From Commensalibacter oyaizuii (GTDB lineage Bacteria; Pseudomonadota; Alphaproteobacteria; Acetobacterales; Acetobacteraceae), in contig NZ_JASBAO010000001.1 in assembly GCF_029953265.1 (NCBI RefSeq), forward strand, positions 186,001 through 250,000: DNA of 64,000 bases. Reading direction: 5' to 3'. This document shows positions 57,251-64,000 of the stretch, in pieces. The notes beneath the pieces were generated by a model that saw only the letters and a list, made by a program, of their open reading frames with translations, made no database searches and was not told the DNA's origin. The translations under genes were made by a program, and so were the position numbers. Position 1 is the first letter of the stretch; each line of letters starts with the position of its first letter.

Positions 57251-57312
57251 GACGATGTAAGGAGGAGGATTTACTTTTGGTTTAATTTTTTAAAGATGGA
57301 AGGGAAAAGCAC

Positions 57313-58392
57313 ATGTTAAAACGTCGCAGTTTTTTGCTGGGAATCGGAACAACTTTAACTTTTCACAGTGCACAGGGAAGACAAAAACCTTCATCTTTAA
57401 TCAAACCTCTAGCTTTGAACGGATCGATTGCTTTTTGTTATAGCGGTCCCAAAGCAGATGGTGGATGGGGAACAAATCACGAGCAGGGTATAGCCACAGC
57501 AATTAAAAGTTTTCCAAAATTAAATGTGGTATCCATTGAAAATGTTCCATATTCTGTTCATGCCTCTCGATTGTTTCGGTACCTAGTGGCCGAAGGGGTT
57601 CAGATGATTGTCACGGACTCTAATTATGACAATTTTTTACGAACCGTTTCTGATCATGCTCCACAAGTATCTTTTTTAGAATGCAACGGACATGCGACGA
57701 CTTCTAATCTTGGATGGTTTTATTTGGATCACTGGTATGCCTTTTATATTTATGGGTATGTTGCAGCGTTGACATCAAAAACCAATAAATTAGGTTTTAT
57801 CAGCTCTTTTCCAATTCCAAGTGTTTATGCAGCAGTAAATGCCATTGTACTTGGCGCACAAAGAATTAATCCCAATATTCAAATGCAAGTTATTCATGTT
57901 GGATCGTGGTTTAATCCCAAAGTTACCATTCAAGCAGCAAACGCATTGTGTGATAATCAATGTGATGTGCTGTTTGGGTTGGTTAATGATGCGTCCTATT
58001 TACGTGTTGCGGAAAAGCGTAATGTTAAGGCCATATTATATCATAATACCACACCCCAAACATCTAACGCTTACATGAGTTCAATCACTTGTGATTTTAG
58101 CAACTTTTATCTTCAGCAATTACAAAATAGGGTGAATGGGACTTGGGGAACTGGCTCTACTTTTCTTAAATTTGGTCGCGATTATGATTTATCCAAATGG
58201 GGCGGATCAGTTCCCGCCGAGGTCCGCCGTCAAGCCTCCGAATTGCGTAAGACGATTTTACAAGGACGTAATCCTTTCAAAGGGCCAATTTATGATCATC
58301 TTGGTAAATTGAAAATAGATCCTGGCGTTGAAATGCAAGATGCGGATCTATATCGATGGAATTGGGCTGTCCAAGGAGTGGTGGGATTATGA
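57313..58392 (+). CDS. BMP-family ABC transporter substrate-binding protein
   Basis: A 359-residue Med/BMP-family binding protein. MLKRRSFLLGIGTTLTFHSA is a Tat-type signal (RRSFLLG). SIAFCYSGPKADGGWGTNHE matches the family start (here YSGP-x-x-D-x-G-W), and YGYVAALTSKTNKLGFI and LFGLVNDASYLRVAEKR are typical. Known members bind nucleosides or purines, and the surrounding genes support a purine or ureide ligand. A GGAAGGG ribosome site precedes the ATG. Its stop overlaps the ATG of the ATPase gene. Confidence 0.9.
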   Translation: MLKRRSFLLGIGTTLTFHSAQGRQKPSSLIKPLALNGSIAFCYSGPKADGGWGTNHEQGIATAIKSFPKLNVVSIENVPYSVHASRLFRYLVAEGVQMIVTDSNYDNFLRTVSDHAPQVSFLECNGHATTSNLGWFYLDHWYAFYIYGYVAALTSKTNKLGFISSFPIPSVYAAVNAIVLGAQRINPNIQMQVIHVGSWFNPKVTIQAANALCDNQCDVLFGLVNDASYLRVAEKRNVKAILYHNTTPQTSNAYMSSITCDFSNFYLQQLQNRVNGTWGTGSTFLKFGRDYDLSKWGGSVPAEVRRQASELRKTILQGRNPFKGPIYDHLGKLKIDPGVEMQDADLYRWNWAVQGVVGL

Positions 58393-59993
58393 AGAATGAA
58401 AATGACGAACGATTTGTTCAGTCCGAGGTCCGTATTCGTCCTGGAGACCCACCGTTAATTAAATTTTGGAAAATAAGCAAATATTTTCCTGAGGTTATTG
58501 CTAATAATAAAATTGATTTGGATATATTTCCAGGCGAAATACACGCCATCATAGGTGAAAATGGTGCTGGCAAGTCAACATTAATGAATATTTTGAATGG
58601 AATTTATCAACCTGATGAAGGCGAGATTATTGTTGATGGGTATGGATATCATCTGGCCTCGCCCCAAGATGCAATGGCAATTGGTATTGGTATGGTGCAT
58701 CAACATTTCAAGTTGGTTCCAGCGTTCACCGTTGCCGAAAACATTTATTTTGGAGAAAAGACCAAACGTATTTTTATTTCAAAAAAAGAAATGCGTCAGC
58801 GCATGAATTTATTATTTGACCAGTATGGATTCTATGTTGATCCCGATGCGATGGTCAGTGATCTTTCGGCTGGTGAACAACAACGTGTTGAAATTTTACG
58901 CGCGTTATCACGTCGTGCGCGTATTTTAATATTAGATGAACCGACAGCTGTATTAACCCCTAAAGAGGTGGAACAACTCTTTATTTCTTTATCCAAATTT
59001 CGCAGACATGGAAATGCGGTGATTTTTATTACGCATAAACTGGATGAAGTATTAAGATTTTCAGATACTGTTAGTGTTTTACGTCAAGGGTGTAAGATAG
59101 GAACCTATGCAACTAAAACTTGTAATGCGCAGTTTTTAGCTAGTAAAATGATTGATGGGGATGTAGGATTTCACAATGAGAATAATATTGCATTTTTAAA
59201 AACAAAAGACAGAGATCCTAATATTCCCCCCCTTATGCGTTTATCCAACGTCAGCGTGATAAACGATCAAAAAATAGCAACATTAAAAAACATTGACCTT
59301 GAAGTATATCCTGGTGAAATTTTGGGAATTGCAGGGGTGGTGGGTAATGGACAGCGAGAATTGAGCCAAGTAGTAACGGGATTAACCAAACCTTATACGG
59401 GACAAATTTTCATTCACGGTTTGGAAGTAAAAAAGCCTAATCCAAAAATATTTTCTAGCGTGGGAATTGGGCATATTCCAGAAGATCGGTTGAAAACAGC
59501 TTTAATGTCGCATTTAGATATCAGCCATAATTTGTTAATGCGCACATATTTTAAAAAACCAGTGGGCAAATCTTTTCTATATTCCCCACGTCAAGCCTAC
59601 CAAAAAGCTTGCAATATGGTTAGAGATTCAAAAATTTCTATTCATGGTATGTCGTTTCAAATCAGTAACTTGTCGGGGGGAACACAACAAAAACTGGTAA
59701 GTTACCGTGAAAAGGAAATTACCACTTGTTTGTTAGTTGCAGTATATCCCAGTCGAGGGCTAGATATTGGATCAATAAAAGAAATGCAGGAATATTTCTT
59801 TAAATTACGTCAACGTAATATTTCTGTATTATTGTTTTCTGAAGATCTAGAAGAATTATTGAACTTGTCCGATCGGGTGGGGGTTTTATGCCACGGTCAA
59901 TTGATGGGGGTTAAGGCAGCAAGTCAAGTTACAAAAGAGCAACTCAGTTTATGGATAGGTGGTCATGCAATCGATGAAGGGGGTCGAGTATAA
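58389..59993 (+). CDS. Double-domain ABC ATPase of the purine/nucleoside importer
   Basis: The start is ATG 58389 (MKNENDERF), overlapping the TGA of the binding protein as ATGA, with AAGGAG 11 bp upstream. NBD1 is intact: GENGAGKSTLMNIL, LSAGEQQRVEILRAL, RILILDEPTAVLTP. NBD2 has the family's degenerate P-loop GVVGNGQRELSQVV and signature LSGGTQQKLV with Walker B region LLVAVYPSRGLDIGS, as in YufO/NupA and sugar importers. It is about 534 residues. It powers import with the two permeases that follow. Confidence 0.92.
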   Translation: MKNENDERFVQSEVRIRPGDPPLIKFWKISKYFPEVIANNKIDLDIFPGEIHAIIGENGAGKSTLMNILNGIYQPDEGEIIVDGYGYHLASPQDAMAIGIGMVHQHFKLVPAFTVAENIYFGEKTKRIFISKKEMRQRMNLLFDQYGFYVDPDAMVSDLSAGEQQRVEILRALSRRARILILDEPTAVLTPKEVEQLFISLSKFRRHGNAVIFITHKLDEVLRFSDTVSVLRQGCKIGTYATKTCNAQFLASKMIDGDVGFHNENNIAFLKTKDRDPNIPPLMRLSNVSVINDQKIATLKNIDLEVYPGEILGIAGVVGNGQRELSQVVTGLTKPYTGQIFIHGLEVKKPNPKIFSSVGIGHIPEDRLKTALMSHLDISHNLLMRTYFKKPVGKSFLYSPRQAYQKACNMVRDSKISIHGMSFQISNLSGGTQQKLVSYREKEITTCLLVAVYPSRGLDIGSIKEMQEYFFKLRQRNISVLLFSEDLEELLNLSDRVGVLCHGQLMGVKAASQVTKEQLSLWIGGHAIDEGGRV

Positions 59994-61039
59994 TGCAGCG
60001 ATATCTTCGTCGATTATCCATTGCCCCACTATCTTTGGTTACGTTATATCGTATCATTGTTTTTGGGATTGTCTTATTATTATGTGCATTGGCAGCGTTG
60101 ATTGCAGGCTATAATCCGTTGTCTGTTGCTTATGTGATTTTATCGGTATCCTTTGGAACACGTGATGGTTTTGAAGGCATCCTTTTATATTTTACCCCCT
60201 TATTGTTAACTGGGGTATCATGCTTATTGGCGTTTAGGTTATGGATTGTAAATAATGGTGCCGAAGGACAGTTTTTACTAGGTGCATTGGCGGCATCATG
60301 GGTTGGGTTGCATTGTAATTTTCCCGCATGGATATGTATTTTGATTGCTGGACTGGCGGGGATTTTTGGCGGTGTTTTATGGATGTTAATCCCCACCTTG
60401 GCCAAGGTATATGCTGGGGTTAATGAAATTTTAACCACGTTGATGATGAATTTTATCGCCTCGTTTTTGATTATATATTGTGTGACTGGTCCTTTGGCCG
60501 GTTCATTTTCATCAAGCCCTGTTATTCCTATTTCTTTACCTTTGTTATGGGGAAATGTGCATATTGGAATTCTAGTTGCTTTTTTTTGTGTTTTTGTTTT
60601 GGCTTGGTTATCTACTTATACGAAATGGGGATATGAATTAAAGGTATGTGGGGCAAATACGCAGGCCGCTCGTTATATCGGGTTACCTATTAATGGATAT
60701 TTATTATTGATTATGTTGATTTCTGGTGGTCTTGCAGGGTTGGCAGGGATGTTAGAAGTGATTGGTACGGTGCATCGTTTACAGCCAGGCATTTCCAATG
60801 GTTTGGGATATCTGGGAATTATCGTTTCCATTTTGGCCAGGAATTCTTTTTTAAGTCTAATTCCTTCAGCTTTTTTTATTGCTTTTATTTTGAACACAGG
60901 AATTATCATGCAGACCCAGCAATTTAATAATGCCATTACGTTGATCATTACTGGGCTTTTATTATTGTTGATTGCGATATCAGATGAATTAGCACATTAC
61001 CAGTTTATGAAAATATCCCCCCAACGCGGAGGTCAATAA
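59993..61039 (+). CDS. ABC importer permease 1 (BmpB/YufP-like)
   Basis: The 348-residue membrane protein belongs to the branched-chain/nucleoside permease family. Eight to ten hydrophobic helices; GYELKVCGANTQAARYIGLP is the conserved cytoplasmic coupling segment (compare E-x-R-A-x-G-x-x-x-x-A-A-x-x-x-G). Its ATG overlaps the stop of the ATPase gene (TAATG). It pairs with the next permease as a heterodimer. Confidence 0.9.
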   Translation: MQRYLRRLSIAPLSLVTLYRIIVFGIVLLLCALAALIAGYNPLSVAYVILSVSFGTRDGFEGILLYFTPLLLTGVSCLLAFRLWIVNNGAEGQFLLGALAASWVGLHCNFPAWICILIAGLAGIFGGVLWMLIPTLAKVYAGVNEILTTLMMNFIASFLIIYCVTGPLAGSFSSSPVIPISLPLLWGNVHIGILVAFFCVFVLAWLSTYTKWGYELKVCGANTQAARYIGLPINGYLLLIMLISGGLAGLAGMLEVIGTVHRLQPGISNGLGYLGIIVSILARNSFLSLIPSAFFIAFILNTGIIMQTQQFNNAITLIITGLLLLLIAISDELAHYQFMKISPQRGGQ

Positions 61040-61974
61040 TGGATGTCGTTACTAATTTATTATATTTTTCAATAGCCAGTGGTGGTGGATTGGTTTTGGC
61101 GGCAATTGGGGAATGGTTATCAGAGCGTTCTGGTGTTCTGAATCTGGGCCAAGAAGGATTGATGTCATTGGGCGCTGTGACGGCAATTATTGCGGCTTTT
61201 GCCTTTCACAGTTTGTGGTTATCCTTGATGATCGTTTGTGGGGTTGGAATCGTTTGTGGGTTTATTTTTGCCGTTTCTGCCGTGGTGATCAGAGCCAATC
61301 AAGTTTTGTGTGGATTAGCATTTACGATGTTAGGGATCGGTATCGCAGAATTGATTGGTAAACCCTATGAAGGAATTGCTGCGCCTGTACATTTGCAACC
61401 CATATCTGTTCCAATATTGTCTTCAATTCCAGTTGTTGGACATATCTTTTTTTCACAAAATATTTTGGTCTATTTAATTTATATTGTGCTGCCGTTAATT
61501 GTTCATTATGTATTTTTTAGAACACAACACGGTTTGAATGTTCGTGCGGTGGGTGAAAGTCCAGAGGCCGCTGATGCTGTTGGAATTTCAGTGATGCGTG
61601 TTCGTTTTATCTATAGTTGCTTGGGGACGGTATTCGGCACATTGGCAGGTGGATATTTAGTTTTGGCCACTGTGTTTACATGGTCAGGTGGATTAATTGC
61701 GGGTCAAGGATGGGTGGCAATTGCTTTGGTGATGTTAGGACGATATCGATTAATATATATGATTTTATCGGGTGTTTTTTTTGGTTTTATCGCCGCTATT
61801 GGATTTGAAGGTCAGGCTTTTAATTGGCCGATATCCCCAGTTATTTTGAACAGTTTATTATATGTATGTACTATTTTATTTTCTATTTTCCCCTCTTTTA
61901 TATCAAAGCATCATTCAAAAAAATGGCTAGCCCCCGCAGCGTTGTGTACTTCGTTTTTTCGTTCATATCGATAA
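61039..61974 (+). CDS. ABC importer permease 2 (BmpC/YufQ-like)
   Basis: A 311-residue membrane protein of the same family. ERSGVLNLGQEGLMSLGA is the diagnostic N-terminal motif and LNVRAVGESPEAADAVGISV the coupling helix. The start overlaps the previous stop (TAATG at 61037-61041). It completes the BMP-type importer. Confidence 0.92.
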   Translation: MDVVTNLLYFSIASGGGLVLAAIGEWLSERSGVLNLGQEGLMSLGAVTAIIAAFAFHSLWLSLMIVCGVGIVCGFIFAVSAVVIRANQVLCGLAFTMLGIGIAELIGKPYEGIAAPVHLQPISVPILSSIPVVGHIFFSQNILVYLIYIVLPLIVHYVFFRTQHGLNVRAVGESPEAADAVGISVMRVRFIYSCLGTVFGTLAGGYLVLATVFTWSGGLIAGQGWVAIALVMLGRYRLIYMILSGVFFGFIAAIGFEGQAFNWPISPVILNSLLYVCTILFSIFPSFISKHHSKKWLAPAALCTSFFRSYR

Positions 61975-62048
61975 TTTACAAGAAATCTGTAAATATTGTT
62001 TCTAAAAAAGAAGGACTGGCATTATAATTTTAATTTTAGGTTGAAAAA

Positions 62049-62978
62049 ATGAATACCCATCCTTTTTCTAATAAAATGTTAAATTTATACTCGCGGGTAT
62101 TTGTATATTTTCAGGCTATTTTAACCTATGGTTCAGTAAGAGCAGCGGCAAGACATTTACGCATTACGCCATCAGCATTAACCCGTCAGATTCAAAATTT
62201 TGAACTTGATATTGGAACCCCCTTGTTTGAACGCCGTTCCCATGGGATGGTTTTAACCCAAGCAGGGGATATTTTGTCCAGTCATTTAAGAATAGTAATG
62301 GAGGATTTAAAAAGAATAGAAGAAAGAATTTCGATTTTACAGAAAATTGAAGACGAGCAAGTGAATATTATGGTCGTTGAAAGTGCTGCAAGCGAAATTA
62401 TCCCTTATGTTATTCAAAAAATAACGACAAACTATCCAGGTATTCGGCTGCGTGTTGATACGGGGTCTTCACAAGAAATTTGGAATGCATTGCAGAGCGA
62501 ACATTCAGATATAGGTATTGCATTAGCCTTGGGTAAACCAAGAAAATTTAAAAATATTGTATCTCAACCCTTTGCATTGGATGCAATTGTTCATACAAAA
62601 CATGCCTTGGTTGGTAAAACGAGTGTTATGTTATCAGAATGTGTATCTTACCCGTTAATTATGCCGTCGCCTTCGTTATCACTATATAAGGCGATTTATC
62701 CCTTGTTAAAAAGCTTTCAAGAGGATTTAAACATTCGAATGGAAAGCAATTCGATTGATTTAATGATCAGGATGGCTGCTGCAGGTGTTGGGATAGCCTT
62801 TTGCTCAAGGCTGATTACCGACGCTTCGCAAGATAAAGAAGATTTCGTGCGTATTCCTGTTTTGAACGAAGAAACAAAAACATCTTTAGGGGTGTATGTT
62901 ATACAAGAAAAAAAACAAACCCGATCAGTTGAGGTTATTTTAGAAGTTATCAAGGAATATCTTGATCAGAATTTCTAG
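62049..62978 (+). CDS. LysR-family transcriptional regulator of the purine locus
   Basis: The 309-residue regulator has an N-terminal winged helix (YFQAILTYGSVRAAARHLRI then ITPSALTRQIQNFELDIGTP) and a C-terminal substrate-binding domain (about 100-300). It is the last gene in the row, same strand, 74 bp after permease 2, and would most likely control the catabolic operon in response to a pathway intermediate. Ligand and binding sites are not known; no T-N11-A site is obvious in the 49.3-49.6 kb promoter area. Confidence 0.9.
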   Translation: MNTHPFSNKMLNLYSRVFVYFQAILTYGSVRAAARHLRITPSALTRQIQNFELDIGTPLFERRSHGMVLTQAGDILSSHLRIVMEDLKRIEERISILQKIEDEQVNIMVVESAASEIIPYVIQKITTNYPGIRLRVDTGSSQEIWNALQSEHSDIGIALALGKPRKFKNIVSQPFALDAIVHTKHALVGKTSVMLSECVSYPLIMPSPSLSLYKAIYPLLKSFQEDLNIRMESNSIDLMIRMAAAGVGIAFCSRLITDASQDKEDFVRIPVLNEETKTSLGVYVIQEKKQTRSVEVILEVIKEYLDQNF

Positions 62979-63084
62979 ATTGTGGCAAGTAAGCTGAGGA
63001 AAAATATTAAGAATTTTTTTGCTATTTTAACAAGTTTCTAATATTGATATTTATAATTATTCTCAGTTTTATGATATTTGATTT

Positions 63085-64000
63085 ATGAGCAGAAAATTCC
63101 TTTCTATTTGCACACTTGTCCATCGTTGGGGTGGATTAATAGGGGGATGGTTTTGTTTTGTTTTGATGCTAACAGGCACCATTACTGTTTTTGACCAAGA
63201 AATCACCCAGTGGATGCAGCCCCAATTGGCATATTATTCAGGATCAAAGCAAGTTTCTGATCTTTCAATACATAAGGCTGATGAGGTATGGCAGAAAGTT
63301 AATCGCTGTCATGCCTTTAGTTTTATAGAATTACCCTCTGAACGATATCCATTTATTCGAATTTCATATAGTGAAAATGGTCTTTTAAAATGGATCATCA
63401 TCGATCCCAAAAACGGTAAATTTATTTCAACACAACCGACTGCTGGCGGTTATTTTTTTGATGATTTACATAATAATTTGATGATGGGACATCGTGTTGG
63501 GGATATTGTTATTGTAGCCTTGTCAATTTGTTTCTTAGTATCAATTATTAGCGGGATAATTATTCATTTAAAGCATCTATGGAAAGAATTTTTTAAAATC
63601 AGACCACAAGCATCTTCTTTAAGATTTATCTTGGATATACATATTGGTATTGGTGTTTTTTTTATTCCCTTCATCAGCGTTATGGTGGTCAGTGGTTTTC
63701 TATTTTATGCCCCTAAATATTTTTCAATATTGAATTACCAAGTTCCATCTTATCAAACTATTTCTTATCCAGTACCTGATATGGAATACAAAACAGAATT
63801 ATTTCCAATGGTACAAGCTGCACAACGATTGTTTTCAGGAATGCCTGGTTTTATATTTAAAACTCCAGATCAAATTAGGGTTGTGCAAAGTGATGCCGAT
63901 CAATTGGCTATTGTTCGGGATTATGTAGGTCTGGATATAAAATCTGGAAAAACTTCTTTAAATATAAATCAAGCCAAAGGAGGAGAATATTTCTTAGACC
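63085..64000 (+). CDS. PepSY-associated membrane protein, C-terminally truncated
   Basis: The frame from ATG 63085 is open to the right edge (about 305 codons). It begins MSRKFLSICTLVHRWGGLIG, the HRWxG motif of PepSY_TM (PiuB-like) proteins, followed by a first helix, FDQEI, a periplasmic PepSY-like region, and helices near 153-175 and 194-220, with HxHIGIGVF-like sequence. Related proteins are found next to TonB-dependent siderophore receptors and are linked to iron uptake. The gene is incomplete, so its full domain content and neighbours are not seen. Confidence 0.82.
   Translation, partial: MSRKFLSICTLVHRWGGLIGGWFCFVLMLTGTITVFDQEITQWMQPQLAYYSGSKQVSDLSIHKADEVWQKVNRCHAFSFIELPSERYPFIRISYSENGLLKWIIIDPKNGKFISTQPTAGGYFFDDLHNNLMMGHRVGDIVIVALSICFLVSIISGIIIHLKHLWKEFFKIRPQASSLRFILDIHIGIGVFFIPFISVMVVSGFLFYAPKYFSILNYQVPSYQTISYPVPDMEYKTELFPMVQAAQRLFSGMPGFIFKTPDQIRVVQSDADQLAIVRDYVGLDIKSGKTSLNINQAKGGEYFLD

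Noticed and set aside
57259-57269. Strong Shine-Dalgarno-like AAGGAGGAGG after the second HIU hydrolase
   Set aside because: No meaningful reading frame follows within a usable distance; the binding-protein gene has its own ribosome site at about 57300.

Overview
The window looks like chromosome of an AT-rich alphaproteobacterium. Gene families and arrangement (OpgG/OpgH glucan synthesis, an MCE-type lipid transport operon led by a cyclase-like sensor, rpmI-rplT-pheS-pheT without infC, ilvB-ilvN-ilvC) together with the low GC suggest Acetobacteraceae, possibly a Commensalibacter-like insect symbiont. This placement is inference from gene content and base composition. No rRNA, tRNA, insertion sequence, prophage or CRISPR array was recognised.

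Layout. 1-855 (minus): truncated fructosamine kinase behind a low-molecular-weight phosphatase, a probable deglycation pair. 1173-7234 (plus): a tight five-gene operon of a Cache-GAF-cyclase-like membrane protein, an MlaE permease, an ABC ATPase-like protein, an MCE/MlaD protein and a lipoprotein. Both would-be enzymes, the cyclase domain and the ATPase, lack their canonical catalytic residues, which is the most unusual feature here. 7236-9325: DUF423 protein, unknown coiled-coil protein, Nudix hydrolase. 9584-15379: periplasmic glucan genes opgG and opgH, separated by an opposite-strand SulP transporter. 15389-18924: D12-class adenine methyltransferase, serB, miaA. 19018-22434: ilvB-ilvN-ilvC with a clear terminator. 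22764-29431: glutamine amidotransferase plus TPR protein, aldo/keto reductase, DMT exporter, DUF2130 protein. 29631-36740: rpmI-rplT-pheS-pheT, DMT exporter, lepA. 36829-46039: DUF2726 membrane protein, then pbpC and a giant alpha-2-macroglobulin on the minus strand. 46346-48891: Sel1-repeat protein, a small double-glycine-leader peptide resembling a class II bacteriocin precursor, and a DUF1460 amidase-like protein.

49578-62978 is one long same-strand purine (urate) catabolism and uptake locus: flavoprotein monooxygenase (candidate HpyO-type urate hydroxylase), a 54-residue AtzG-like subunit, an AtzE-family amidase, allantoate amidohydrolase, ureidoglycine-type aminotransferase, PuuE allantoinase, an OHCU decarboxylase-HIU hydrolase fusion, a second HIU hydrolase with a Tat signal, a BMP-family ABC importer (binding protein, double ATPase, two permeases) and a LysR regulator. 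Together these could import a purine or ureide and convert urate through 5-hydroxyisourate, OHCU, allantoin, allantoate and ureidoglycine to oxalurate, with the AtzE/AtzG pair as candidate oxalurate hydrolase. The window ends inside a PepSY-type membrane protein.
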